A stretch of 64,000 nucleotides of DNA from Amaranthus tricolor (GCF_026212465.1 NC_080049.1:18879590-18943589); one strand, 5' to 3'; counted from the first letter of the stretch, positions 34,803 through 47,519 are shown. The notes: a model not told the origin generated them from the sequence alone. Program-made: numbers and translations.

Positions 34803-35269
34803 GTAGAGGTGTACAGAATCGAATATCGGGTCAATTCGAATACTCGATTTTTTTAATAGTGAAGATCATAATCTGGTTTCGGTTCGAAAGACTAGATATC
34901 CGGTTTAAATCCGGATCGGATACCAGATATTCGGTTTTCAAAATTTTGATTTGTTTTTCTTTTTTAAACAATTTTAAATTGTTTTTCCATATAAATATTT
35001 AATCTCACTTCGTTTTCCTTTTTAAACTTTGAATACAAATCAATTTAGAAATATGATTAAATTTTCAAAAGTCTAAATTAATTAACAATAAATTAATTAT
35101 ACAACTTACTTATTAGTAAATTTAACAACCTAAGCAAAAAATTTTATGAAAAAATATTTATATATTTTAAAAGAAAAATAAAAAATAATAAAAAATTCAG
35201 AAATCGGATATTCGGATACCCGGTTTATAAAAACCGAATAATTCGGGTCGAATATTTTTGAACACCCCT
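34803..35269. mobile_element. hAT-like MITE (467 bp) upstream of the SOSEKI gene
   Basis: A perfect 8-bp duplication ACTTATTA (34795-34802 and 35270-35277) flanks it. The ends TAGAGGTGTAC and, inverted, AGGGGTGTTC are the hAT-type terminal wording, and subterminal GAATATCGGG/CCCGGTTT words mirror each other. No coding. Confidence 0.8.
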
Positions 35270-35277
35270 ACTTATTA

Positions 35278-37209
35278 TTGATAGAGACACATACGAATAT
35301 TTCAGAACCCTATTAAGTATTAATTAGTGAGGTAGCTCATTTTATATCTTAATAGGTTTTGAATAAAATGTGAAATAATGAGCACGTACAATAGATGTTT
35401 TAAGCACAAAATGTTCCAAATAAGAGTGTAATAGTTTTTCTGTCAAGACAACATATTAATCCAATCTTCATTAAAAATTATAAAAAATTAATAAAAATAA
35501 TCCTTATATTGAGACCAATCAAATAAGATTTGATTTCACATGAGTACATTTTAACATATAGATTAAAATAAAATACAAATTAATAGTGCTACCATTAAGA
35601 AGCCTCTTCGTCATTGTTTGTAGCTGACTCTACAAGAACAACACTTGAGAATTGGTAACGGTATTTTATGAAGGTCATTTTAGAGATTACTTGGTACATT
35701 AAATGATGAGATCTAAATATCCTATAATCATACCATTTCCAAGTATCTAATCTTCAATAGTGCGTGTAAGCATTTATTCTTAAATAATTATTGATCTTCA
35801 AATAATATTTATGGAGAACGAACTGCATTATAATCATCAATTATTTTTAGAGGATGAATACATTTATTAACATAGGCCTCACGCCATAATGAAGTCCTAA
35901 TGTTAACTCTCTAAGTTATGAGCCATTGTGCACTTGTGAAAAGTTTGTGTTAGAAAATCATTTCAATGTCGTTTTTGATAATTTTTGGGTCCTAGGCGAA
36001 AAATAAAAAAAGACCGCTTATATAAGTAAAGTTTTGATTATCTTTTTTTCTAACCATGTAGTTCAATAGTCATGCACTTAACTGAGAAACCTAATACTGC
36101 AAGTTTGATTAATGTTAGAAGCTACTTATGCAAATATTAATGTTTAATTATAAGGATTAACTTCATTTTGGCACCTTCATAAGCTGGGCACTAGGTGATT
36201 GCACGTTAAAACTACCCTCAGAATAACCCTGGTTATCACTGACTTAGCCGTCAGAAAAGATCCCCGAGAACCACTTTGAGCCCTTCTAAGTTCAAAAACC
36301 GTATTACTTGTGTAGGAACAAGACATTTAGGTGGTCTTATTGCAAAGAAAAACTAGATAGCATTAGAACAAATCTCTACACCAACATAATCATTTTTAAG
36401 ACAAACACTTGTCTAACTTTGACTTAGCACTTAATTAATTATGTCCGGTTCATAACAAGAAAAATATTGCAAAAGAAGTTAAAATGTCCAATAACAACAT
36501 GCATGTTGAGAAACAGTAAAAATCAATCACACTATTGAAGAGCCAATAAATGGGTGTAATGTCGAATACAGTGTGATCGAAACCTTTTTCGTTTTATGTA
36601 GGAGACATGCTAAGTAAACTAAGATAAGCTTTAATTTATATCCTGGCGTTAGGCGTTACATCCAGAGAAGAAGCTAAGCTAGAAAAGGTAGAAATGAGCA
36701 CGGATGTCTTAAATTTCATAGTCAAAATGGAGGTCTACATGTTGTAAATGGCGAATGTCAAAGTAGAAGTATGTTTTTAATTTTATTGGCATTCTCACTC
36801 TCGTCATGAGTTGTCTCTTGTCATTTAAATAACTACAGTGACCAGTGTATACAGTGTACAGTAAACAGTGGTATGTCGAAGCCTTTGAATGCCTGCTTGA
36901 TTAAGCTGATCATGGTTGGCAAATAGTTATAAGAGTAATACTCCTACAGGCTAAGGCTACAGTCATTCATTTATATGTTATCCTATTCCTATTACAATTG
37001 TGGTATCAAGCTTAGCTTTTTTGAGGGCCCATACTGCCATTTTGTGTCGTCATCCACCAGCAGTACATATTCTATTTAATTCCTCTTTGTAAAAGTATAA
37101 CCATGTCAACATCTATTGATTTAGATCGTCTTCAAGTAGGGTAAAATCGTTGAAGTATATATTGCATGTTTTATCGTTGAGTATATATTGCATGTTTTCT
37201 TAGCTATTA
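35278..37209. other. Intergenic, AT-rich
   Basis: No gene or clear element ends seen. A decayed Stowaway-like interior may lie at about 35460-35600. Confidence 0.5.
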
Positions 37210-37469
37210 GTTCCTCCGTTTCACTATACTTGTTACATTTGATTTTTTATGCAATTTAATATGTTCTTTTGATCATTTATTTATTGAACTACACATATCT
37301 AAAAAATTATTAAAACTTGATATTATGGAAGTATGCGATTTGACAATTCAAATAAGATTCTATTTGACTATATTTTTTCTTACATATTAGCCGCAACATA
37401 TAAAATAAGCTAAAACGATAAATAGTGTAAAATATCATTATGTAACAAGTAGTTCAGAACGGAGGAAGC
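37210..37469. mobile_element. Stowaway-like MITE (260 bp), right flank altered
   Basis: The ends GTTCCTCCGTTTCACTATACTTGTTACA and the inverted TGTAACAAGTAGTTCAGAACGGAGGAAGC pair well. TA is present on the left (37208-37209) but not on the right. Confidence 0.65.
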
Positions 37470-39149
37470 ACTTCAATAACTAAATTTGATTGATTTGGAC
37501 CTGTTAAGAAACTAATATAGGAGTATTTATCAAAATTGAAGTTGATGATTAAAATAAGTTATGTACTTTATATAATGCTCCTTCAAATAAAAGATCTTTT
37601 GGATAGGGGAGGTTTTAAGATGCAAGGCTTCAAAAAATTAAAGATTTTAATATAGAGTTACGTAGTATATGTAAAGTGTTTAAAAATATAAAGTTGTTAA
37701 AAAATTATCATAATTTAAAAACTGAACAAAGCCTTCAAATAATATATAAAATTTTGTTCCGACTCTGCCTTCGGATAAAAGCATAAATGCATTATAGATC
37801 CCTCCCCTAATATTATATACTCCCTCCGAGATGTAACCTTAGCTGGAATCTAAACTTAGCCGACTCAATCCGAGAAAATAATTTGATTTTAATCCATGAA
37901 GAAGTTTGACCATAAATCTGTTCATATTCTTTGACTCCAATTCTTAGTCGATCTAAGAAAAAATCCAACAATTCGAATTCACTCGGACTCCAACTCGGAT
38001 AAAATCTAACATCCAATTCTAACTTGTTTAAATATTTTTTTTAGTTTATTTCATACAAATTTGTATATTTAAGAAGTAATTTTACACATAAATTTTAAAA
38101 TTTGGACTATTAATTATGTGCTTTTTATTTCTGGCATAGCGTCTAGTTACCCGTCACGGAAGAATTTTCCTTGAAACATCAACAATGTATAAAATTTGTT
38201 GTGCATATTTAAAAGTCATTATAAATATAAGTTTATAACTAGCTCCCTAGACCTAATGTGTTTATAAGTTTGGGCGAATCATAACATATTTTAATTACTA
38301 AGTTGAATTGGTTGAAAGACATTATTTTCATATATTTACGTACTACTATTAATATATAAACAATATCAAGAGTGACTGAGAGTTTAACTATTTTCCTTGT
38401 TGAACATTTAGAGTATATAGATCTAAATTTGTATATACTACATACTTAGTATAGCAACTGAGACTACAATAAATATATTATAAGTCCAATTAAATGCCTC
38501 AAAGAATTTAATGAATCATTACTTTGATTCATAAGTTTTGTTTGATGAATCATTACTTTGATTCATAAGCTTTGCTTGGTGAAACATTACTTTGATTCGT
38601 AATCTTCGCTTGGTGAACAATTACTTTGATTCATAAGCTTTGCTTGGTGAAACACTTTTGTTTCAAAATGAGGTATTCTTTGTTGCATAGCTCTAAATAA
38701 AGGTTGCATGCGAAGGGACATTCCATCCCATCTCCATATCATTTCTTATTTCTCTCTTAAGAATACTTTCATTCTTTTTCTTCCTTTCATGAGAATATAT
38801 TGAGAGAATAATTAACTCTCAATATCATCAAAGTTCTTAATTCACCGCAACACTTGTATTTACTATTGCAATTTCCTTGTGCTAGGATTTTATTGTGTAG
38901 ATTGTATCTCATTGTGAATTTCATTTTATCATCCCAAGCACCTTTGTGGGAGAAATATCACAATAGGAAAGTACATGAATGCCTTCTACTCATATCAAAT
39001 TTCCGAGTGACTTCTTCGATTGTCACAACCATATCTTCATTGTCTCCTTGGTGATTCAATAAGAGTTCAAAGTCATATACAAAGGATTACAAATAGTGTA
39101 GATTTATCTTATAACACATATTTATAATACATCATTATTGTAATATTCC
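37470..39149. other. Intergenic stretch with a 34-bp tandem repeat
   Basis: No gene seen apart from the repeat at 38513-38659. Confidence 0.5.
38513..38659. repeat. 34-bp tandem repeat, four units plus a partial
   Basis: Units GAATCATTACTTTGATTCAT and following bases stand at 38513-38546, 38547-38580, 38581-38614 and 38615-38648. In the first two, TGAATC and GATTCA can pair as a small hairpin. Confidence 0.85.
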
Positions 39150-39154
39150 TAGGC

Positions 39155-39362
39155 TATTAGGAATATTAGGCCATATCTCGTGCATATTTCCAGGAGTATA
39201 ATTAGTGATCTTGTGCATATTCTTAGGAGGATAATTAGCTACGTTAATTATGGTAAATATTGACTAAGTTTGATTTGGTCTAGCAGAGTAGGAAGGTTGT
39301 ACTATATATATGTAATTCTCTCTTAAATTAACAAGCAAGGTGAGTAATTATTTAGCTTATCA
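39155..39362 (+). repeat. 5' LTR of the copia element
   Basis: 208 bp, beginning TATTAGGAATATT (TG expected, TA in both copies) and ending CTTATCA before the primer site. Confidence 0.9.
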
Positions 39363-39452
39363 TGGTATCAGGCTACATGTCTCAAAACTAAAACATTCAT
39401 ATTCATTTTTTTTCTTTTTCTTCTGCTCTTCTTCTTTGTTTGTTCGGCTGTT

Positions 39453-40439
39453 ATGGGGGATGTATCTTCTCCACCACCACCTTTAAAAATAGAACCCAAT
39501 TAACCATATTATTTAGGGCCTCAAGATCGACCCGGTGATTTTATCACTCCTACTCGTTTGACTTTGGATAATTATGATGCTTGGGCGGCCGATATTCAAA
39601 CGGCTCTCGAAGCTCGCCGGAAGTTTGAATTTCTAGACGGTACAATCACGGAGCCGTGTCCTCCTTACACCAAATCCGACTGGACCGCTCTCAATGCTAT
39701 GTTAATTTCTTGGATTACAAATACCATCGATCCGACTTTGAAGGCCAATCTTTCCAAATTTCGTGAAGCTAAGCCGTTTTGGGATCATCTTACATATTGT
39801 TTTTCCCAAACAAATGGCCCAAGGATTCATCAACTCCGTCAATCTATCGACAAATGTGAGCAAACTCGCTCTATGTCTGTGTCTTCCTATTTCGGTACGT
39901 TACACTCTCTTTGGCAAGAACTTGAGAAGCATGAACCTATAATTTCTTGCAATTTTTGTTCTAACTGTGTCGCTGGTAAATTACATGAGGCTCGCCGTAA
40001 CTATTCTCGACTTCATGATTTTTTAATGGGCTTGTATTCTGAGTTTTATGGTTCACTTCGAACGTATATTTTGTCTCTTGATCCACCGCCCAGTCTCAAT
40101 CGAGCTTATCACTTGGTAGTCCAGGAGGAACGTGTTCCTTATGAAGCCGTTGGCTTCACTGTGCGTTCTGGCTCCTCGCGTAATAGGAGGCGTGCCTCTT
40201 CAGCTTCATCCGTTTTGCCTCGCTCTTCTTCATCTTCTTCTGGTCGTGGTCGTAATGTTGTATGTGGTAAATGTACCCGAAGTGGTAATGAAACTTCGGG
40301 TTGTTGGTCGGATCTTATTTGTGGTTATTGTAAGAAGAAGGGTCACCCCGAGCATCGCTGTTTTGAGCTCCAACGAGCTTCTTTCGACGCCCCTGCTGGA
40401 CAACCTTCTGTCGAGTTTGCAGGTGCTGGACATAGCTAG
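39453..40439 (+). pseudogene. Copia gag, with an early stop
   Basis: The ATG at 39453 opens MGDVSSPPPPLKIEPN, and a TAA follows at 39501. The same frame continues to 40439 with a copia gag domain (YDAWAADIQTALEARRKFEF, then FWDHLTYCFSQTNGPRIHQL and HDFLMGLYSEF) and a CCHC zinc knuckle CGYCKKKGHPEHRC. Gag would form the particle and bind RNA. Stop codons at 39501 and at its end (TAG, 40437-40439) separate it from the pol part. Confidence 0.85.
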
Positions 40440-40559
40440 CCTCAGGCTCATGCTACTGCTGCCTCATCTCCTTCCGCTGCTGCTGCTGACTTTTCTTCTT
40501 CTATTATCCAAGCTTTCACGCCGTAATAGTGGAAAGCACTTTCTATTTTCGGTTTACTT

Positions 40560-42436
40560 GGTAACATTGACATAACTGCAAATAGACTAGTGGTAAGTTT
40601 GATTCTTCTTATTGGATAATTGACACTGGTGCTACGCATCATGTTACTGGTACTCTTTCTTGGTTATTTGATACTAGTAACACCGAGTGCCCAGTTGGTT
40701 TACCCAATGGTGAACATGTTCTTACTACTTTGGTTGGTTCAGTTTGTTTGTCGGACAATATTATGCTGCATGGTGTTCTCTTTGTTCCATCTTTGGATTG
40801 CAACCTAATTTCTGTTACGCAACTTATTGATAATTTACATGTTTTTGTTCACTTTGATTCTAATGCGTGTGCTATCCAGGACCACACGAGGAGGCTGATT
40901 GGAACGGGAGTTAGGAAGGATGGATTGTACTATTTCTGCCGTCCTGGGTTCATATCTGTTGTTGACGCTTCCTCAAACTTGGAGTTGTGGCATCGACGTC
41001 TCGGGCATCCTTCTGAAAAAGTGGTTAAGTTGCTTCCTCATATTTGTAGTAATAAAAGTCATTTAGCAAAAGGTTGTGAAGTTTGTTTTCGTGCTAAACA
41101 TCCTCGAGATAGTTTTCCTTTAAGTACTAATAAGGCCTCTTGTATTTTTGAAAAGGTACATTGTGATTCGTGGGGCCCGTATAGACATGTTTCGTCTAGC
41201 GGAGCTAGATATTTTTTGACTATAGTGGATGATCTTTCAAGAGCTGTTTGGGTTTATTTAATGGATGATAAAGTAGAGGTGTTTTCCGTTTTTATGACTT
41301 TTGTAGCTATGGTTGAACGAAAATTTTCCCAAACTATTAACATGTTCAAAGTGATAATGGCACTGAGTTTAATTGCTTACATGATTATTTTAATGCCACT
41401 GGAATTTTGTTCCAAACTTCGTGCATTGGTACCCCTCAACAAAATGGGCGAGTTGAATGAAAACATAAACATATCTTGTGTGTAGCACGTGCTCTACGTT
41501 TTCAAGCTCAATTGCCCATTTATTTTTGGGGTGAATGTGTGCTAGCGGCTGCTCATTTGATCAATCATACCCCTACTCCCATTTTACGCAATAAAACTCC
41601 GTTCGAAATTTTGTTTCACAAACCCCCATCATTTGATGCTCTACGAGTTTTTGGTTGCTTGTGCTTCGCTCATAACCAACACACAAGGGGTGATAAGTTT
41701 GTTAGTCGGAGTCGGAAATGTCTTTTTGTTGGCTATCCTTTTGGGAAGAAGTGGTGGAGGTTGTATGATTTAGACTCAAAGAAATTTTTTGTCTCACGAG
41801 ATGTGAAGTTTTTTGAGGATATCTTTCTTTATGCTTCTCTAGAGGATGTTAATATTGATCCCCATAATTTTCATGATCAAGTTGTTCATGATGATTTCAA
41901 TGATGTTGTTGTGCCTGCCATTGGTGATGAAGCTGCGCATGACGAGTTCATGTCTCCACCCACACAAAATTCCCAGCCCAATTCTTCCCCTCAAAACACG
42001 CAGCCCACCACCTTGTTACAGCCCACCCAAGAAAGATACGATCCCTTAGACCCCACGGATCATCATCAATCATCCTCTATGTCTTCTGGGCCGAATGATC
42101 CACCTAATTCTTCTTCTTTTGGGCCGCTAGATTCCGCTCAAGTTCATTAAGATGAGCATGCTTCTAATTCCAGTATTTCTGCACATAATGACGAGACTTC
42201 TCCTGTTTCTTTGGGTAGCGGTTTACGGTAAAAGATTCCTAATGTTCGGTATCATGACTATGTTACTCATGCTGCATTCGCAAATAGTACATCCTCCTCC
42301 CCCTCCAATTCTAATTCCTCCTCAGGTACACCCTACCCTATAGCACATTACATTCATTGTGACAAATTTTCTGTGAATTATCAACATTTCCTTGCAGCTA
42401 TTGTTAAGGGTCATGATCCAAATCCTTCAAAGAAGC
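40560..42436 (+). pseudogene. Copia protease and integrase, broken
   Basis: Protease shows IDTGATHHVTG (about 40617). The gag-pre-integrase motif LWHRRLGHPSEKV is followed by the zinc-binding CEVCFRAKHPRD, then the integrase core with VHCDSWGPY and, in another frame from about 41345, SDNGTEF and GTPQQNGRVE. A stop (TGA) follows directly after the E at about 41458. The C-terminal part (41476-42150: RVFGCLCFAHNQHTRGDKF) is open again. Further stops at 42148 and about 42229 and a frameshift near 42420 lead to RT. Catalytic residues are all recognisable, but not in one frame. Confidence 0.85.
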
Positions 42437-42437
42437 T

Positions 42438-43892
42438 ATGCATTCTGTTGAGTGGCAACGATCTATGCAAGAAGAGATCAAAGCTCTCGAAGATAATGGC
42501 ACGTGGTCTCTTGTTCCTCTTCCTCCTGGAAAACGTGCTCTTTGTAGTCATTGGGTCTATAAGACTAAGTATTTTTCTACTGGAGAGGTTGAACGTCTCA
42601 AATCTCGTTTAGTGGTGCTGGGTAATCATCAACAAGCAAGTCTAGACTACAATGACACCTTCGCTCCGGTGGCCAAAATGACCACTGTTCAAGCATTTCT
42701 AGCGGTTGTCGCTTCTAAGAACTGGGAGTTGCATCAAATGGATGTTCACAATGCATTTCTTCATGGTGATCTTCATGAGGAGGTATATATGAAATTACCT
42801 CCTGGTTTTCAGTCATCGGACCCTACTCTTGTTTTTCGATTGCACAAATCTCTATATGGCTTGAAGCAAGCTCCTCGGTGCTGGTTCGCTAAACTTGTTT
42901 CTGCTATGAAAAAGTATGGTTTCTTACAATCCTATTCTGATTATTCTCTTTTTACATACACTATTGGGATTGTTCAGATTAATGTCCTGGTATATGTGGA
43001 TGATCTCATTATTTCTGCCAATGATTCTGCTGCTCTTCGTCTCTTTAAATCCTATCTTAGTGACTGCTTCAAAATGAAAGACTTGGGATCTCTCAAATAT
43101 TTTCTAGGGATTGAAGTAGCTTGCAGTCCAATGGGGCTGTTCTTGTGTCAACGAAAATACACTTTAGACGTCATTTCGGAGGTTGGCTTACTTGGTGCTA
43201 AACCCAGTCCGTCTCCTATTGAGCAAAATCATCGTCTTGGTCATGTCACTGGCCCGTTTTTCCATGATCCTGAGCAGTATCGCCGTTTAATCAGTCGTTC
43301 GATATACTCGAATGTGACTCGTCCTGACTTGGCTTATTGTGTTCATATTCTGTCTCAATTTATGCAAAAACCACGTTTGGAACACTGGAAAGCAGCTTTA
43401 CGAGTTGTTCGATATCTAAAGGGTACCCCTGGTCAGGGCATTCTGCTTCGTACTGATAGTGACCTCACCTTGGAGGGTTGGTGCAATTCCGATTGGGCAG
43501 CTTGTCCTCTTACTCGTCGCTCTCTTACTGGTTGGCTTGTGTTCTTAGGCCAATCTCCTATTTCTTGGAAGAATAAAAAACAACAAACTGTTTCTCGTTC
43601 CTCCGCCGAGGCTTTATTATTAAGTCTCGGGGTTCATCACCCTAAGGCTATTCCTTTTTTTTTTGATAGTCAATCGGCTTTGCACATTGCTCGTAATCCA
43701 GTCTTTCATGAGCGCACGAAACATATAGAGGTTGATTGCCATTTTGTTCGGGATGCCATTAGGGATTGTTTAATATCACCTTCTTATGTTTCCACTTCTT
43801 CTCAGTTAGCTGATATCTTCACTAAGGCTCTTGGGAAGGCTCAATTTGACACTCTACTTTTCAAGTTGGGTATCTACGATCCTCCACCTTGA
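42438..43892 (+). pseudogene. Copia reverse transcriptase and RNase H, long open frame with a deletion
   Basis: 484 codons stay open. RT: RALCSHWVYKTKYFSTGEVE, then [33 protein letters not shown] and catalytic YVDDL (about 42990). RNase H: TGWLVFLGQSPISWKNKKQ, SRSSAEA, then [20 protein letters not shown]. After SSAEA the usual EYRxMA segment is absent and the reading jumps to LLLSLG, an in-frame loss of roughly 15 to 20 codons that includes a catalytic part of RNase H. RT itself looks intact. Confidence 0.88.
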
Positions 43893-43898
43893 GGGGGG

Positions 43899-44112
43899 TA
43901 TTAGGAATATTAGGCCATATATCTCGTGTATATTTCCAGGAGTATAATTAGTGATCTTGTGCATATTCTTAGGAGGATAGCTAGCTACGTACGTTAATTA
44001 TGGTAAATATTGACCAAGTTTGATTTGGTCTAGCAGAGTAGGAAGGTTGTACTGTATATATGTAATTCTCTCTTAAATTAACAAGCAAGGTGAGTAATTA
44101 TTTAGCTTATCA
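43899..44112 (+). repeat. 3' LTR of the copia element
   Basis: 214 bp, near identical to the 5' LTR; differences include an extra AT, an extra ACGT and a few substitutions. Confidence 0.9.
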
Positions 44113-44117
44113 TAGGC

Positions 44118-44984
44118 CAAATTATTAATTGATGAAACTAAGTCCTTGAACAACTTTTAAGGGAAGATTGTAAAAATGGAGTATAGAATAAGTACAGACT
44201 GTTAGGGCTAGAAGGTTCGCATTACATTTAGGAGAGCATTATGTTCGCATTACAAACTGTAGTAACACTGATACATTCAAAGAGGAACTAAGGAACCAGC
44301 ATATAGTGAAGTACATACCTCGATTTTTCGATTTAAAAAGGGACTTGCACTCTTGCAATACATCTTATACTCTTATACTTTGTCTTCAAATTACCTGTCC
44401 ATTCTTTTCAATCAAAAACTCATAGAAGCTCTAAAAATGGTGGAGTTAAATCTCAAAATAAAAAGACAAACAATCGGTCTCCTGAGAGACCTTTTCTTAC
44501 TTTACCTTTTCCTTTATGAACCGACCCAATTAGAGATTATCTCTCAAAAAGATCTTCTTTCAATAAATTTTGTGAAAGACGAAATAGTCAATAAATAATT
44601 AAAATTGTTAGATATACTAATGAAAATAAACTCACATTTTGTACATTTTTAAATAATGTACCTAATAAAAAAACTTTGTTCGATATGCTAAAAATAAACT
44701 CACATTTTTTGTAATTTAAAATAAATCTACCCTTTAGGTTATAATTGATTGCTAATTGCTTGAGTTACAAAAAAATGCTTGAAGAAACTTACAAAAATAA
44801 TTTTATGTGAGTTTATTTTCAGCAATTATATCTAATAACTAGGTTTGTTTAAAACTAAATAAAGAAATTTATTTGCAACAGCTTGAAAAAAATTGTTCAA
44901 AAAATAAAAATTGAGCAAAATCAATAGGACAAAATAAAACAAAAAAAATATAGGAAAGCCAGAGAGTAGGAGGGAATATTTTCT
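44118..44984. other. Intergenic, AT-rich
   Basis: The small frame at 44353-44598 has no recognisable domain and biased composition; I do not call it a gene. Confidence 0.5.
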
Positions 44985-45349
44985 TCAAATGAGTTTTCGT
45001 TTCCGTGGTTCTGCGACAAACAATAAAGATTCAAACAAACAATAAAGTAAATCACACCGAGAAATTTAATGTGGTTCACTATCAATGTGATAGCAACATC
45101 CACCGACACCGAAAATAAACTTTTCACTATAAACCGGGAGATTACAAGATAAACAAGAAGCCACAACAATGGCTCTCCAAACTTTTTCTCTCTTTCTTTT
45201 CCTAACTTTGTATTGCATGCATCACCTAATTCTAATTACATGGGAGCTTTATATATTACATCTCATAATAAGAAGAAATTAGGGTTAACTTAACAAAGTA
45301 ACCGTCCAAAAACAAGTAAAACCGTCAAAAGATAGTGGAAAAATTAAAT

Positions 45350-45530
45350 TCCGCACAAAATGCACTGATCTGTGCTCCGCATAGAAGTCTGCGCCCCGCG
45401 GCTCCACGACACGCGCCATTCTCCGCGGCCTGCGCATTGTTCTCTGCCCTAAACAGAAGCTTCTCCGCGGCCCGTGTAATACTCCGCACTCCGTGCATCC
45501 GCGACCTGCATAGTACTCCGCACCCCGCGT
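45350..45530. repeat. CpG-rich patch in the copia 3' LTR
   Basis: A GC-rich patch in AT-rich surroundings with repeated CTCCGC(G/A), CCGCGGCC and CTGCGCA words. Confidence 0.6.
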
Positions 45531-45532
45531 AT

Positions 45533-47446
45533 TGTTAGCTGCATTTTATGCATATTTTATCCCCATCAGTTGGCTTTATTATATTGGAATTTTGCATAAC
45601 TATGCTTACTTTATTTGGGATTTTACGCTTGGTGGGTATTTTGGTGTTTTGTGCATTTTAGGTAATATTCAACAAAATCGATCACAAACCAAGTACATTT
45701 GGAGCATACAACACTCACTTAACTCCAAAAGCTCAACTAATCAAAGCCTTGATGACCTAAGTCAAGTAAATAAGGCCAAAAGGAGCTAAAATAGACCCTT
45801 CTAAGCCCACTCGGCCAAAACTAGGTCGAGCCAAGCTTGCTCGAATATATAAAAGACTTGTATTAGAAATAGAAGCTGAGCAAGACCATCCTGAAGGCCG
45901 CTCGACCCGGTCGAGCGATGTTGGCTTGGGTCAAGCGAAAGTACTATTCACTTCCAGTAGCTTCAGAATGTCGACAGAAGCATTTTCGATGGGTCGAGCG
46001 AGCTCGCTCGATCGAGCAAACAGGTCGAGCGGAGCCTTTTTTTGGTGACTGCTTTGTTTTTATAGATTTTGACCTGTGTACCTAATGCTTGCTCGACAAG
46101 TCGAGCGGATTGGTTCGGGTCGAGTGATCTGGGCGGTCAGAAATAATTACGCTTTTAAAAGTTGCTGATTAGATGCCCTACCTATTTTCTTATGCCTCTC
46201 ATACTCTACTGCTCCACCACCCCTATTTGCCACCCATCTATAGCCTACCTATCTCACACATAGGGTGGTCGAGAAATCATGAAGTCACCACCCATCACTT
46301 GTCCTCCCTCATTTATATAGAGAAGAAGAAGGCTCAAGCAAATCATCCATTTTATTCTACAACTCATGTTTTGAATTTTAAGCTTTAGTTAGTAAGTCTT
46401 AATCTTCCTTTATGTATTTTCCTTGATTCATTCTAGTACTCTTAGTTGCAATTTATATTTAAACACTTATTAGAAGGCTCAAGCTTTTGATTAGTTCATT
46501 ATGGAAGATCATTTGATATATTCATGTAATTGAGATTAAGTCAATCTATTGAAGTATTTCATCAAACATTTGGATTGCAATTGGAGCTTATGGAGTTTAT
46601 TATTGGTATTCATTAATTCTTCATTTGGTTGTCTTCCTTGGATTGAATTCCAGGCTAGTAATTCCTATCCTCTACTCTTTATTGTGTTTGATTTTGTTGT
46701 TATTTATTATGAATTCAATGTCTTTAGTTTTGTTAAATTTCAATATGAGTGAGTAGTTCAATTTGGCTTAGGCTAGGTATTGTCACCATGTATGTAGTCC
46801 AAATTGTTCTTTACCTTTGGCTTGGTTGTGTTATTTATGGTTTGAGATGGATTTTGCTATTATTGTAGTGTCATTGGATTGAGGGCGAGAATTGATTTCT
46901 AATGATAGTCTATGCTTGAAAATTGAATCATCTCCATGAGAATAGGTAGATGCTTTGATTGGAAATGATGAATATGTGCTCCATGTCTTAAAATATGCTT
47001 AGCTCCATGAGAATAGGTAGTTGAGTATGTTTTAGGAAGCTTTTGTTGCTCGAGAGAGAACATTAGTATCCAAGATGCGTTCTTCCCCATAACCCATATC
47101 TATGACCTTAGGTTGAAGATTAGTAAACACTACTTTGGTGAAAAAGCCTAGCCTTTGCCTCTTCATCATCATATTACCTTTTGATGTGTTTGTATTGCCT
47201 TTAATCTTATGTTCTTGGTTAATTAGCATCTTTACTTTTTTTATACTTTGTTTTAGCTTTAGTCTTTATTTGCTTGTTTTAGTTAATTACACCAAAAAAC
47301 ATCTATATATACGTTGTTGAACCAACTAATTGATTGAGAATCCCTTGATATACACTCTCCCCGTGGATTCGACCCGTACTTACCGATGTAATACGCTATG
47401 CCGTGCACTTGTGGTATTACTATTGAAGGACGTAATGTCCCGATCA
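45533..47446 (+). mobile_element. Athila-type solo LTR (about 1.9 kb)
   Basis: It starts TGTTAGCTGCATTTTATGC and ends near CCCGATCA, flanked by CGTAT (45528-45532) and CGTAC (47447-47451), four of five bases equal. Its 3' part, GTGGATTCGACCCGTACTTA then GCCGTGCACTTGTGG, matches the end wording of Athila LTRs and the corresponding part of the LTR at 26906. A cluster of GGTCGAGCGAGCTCGCTCGA-like words lies at 45895-46130. No coding. Confidence 0.65.
45895..46130. repeat. GTCGAG/CTCGAC palindrome cluster in the Athila-type LTR
   Basis: At least eight GGTCGAGCG or CGCTCGACC-type words, some forming palindromes such as CGAGCGAGCTCGCTCG (45997-46012). Confidence 0.7.
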
Positions 47447-47519
47447 CGTACTTCGACCCATCTCTTGATTCATCTTAAAACCTGATCTTAGAGTCGGTTT
47501 GAGTCATAAAATCCCAATA

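Larger units (their letters stand above)
39155..44112 (+). mobile_element. Ty1/copia retrotransposon, full length (4958 bp)
   Basis: A 5-bp duplication TAGGC (39150-39154 and 44113-44117) flanks LTRs of 208 bp (39155-39362) and 214 bp (43899-44112), both TATTAGGAATATTAGG...TTATCA. A primer site TGGTATCAGGCT (39363-39374, tRNA-Met type with changes) and a purine tract TTGAGGGGGG (43889-43898) are in place. By hand alignment the LTRs differ by about five substitutions and two small indels, so insertion was fairly recent. The order gag, protease, integrase, RT, RNase H is that of copia. Several lesions break the polyprotein. Confidence 0.93.

Noticed and set aside
38513..38659. CRISPR-like array
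   Set aside because: Units abut without unique spacers and the DNA is plant nuclear; it is a plain minisatellite.
44353..44598. 81-codon frame after the copia element
   Set aside because: No similarity recognised, no supporting context, and AT-rich composition expected to give such frames by chance.
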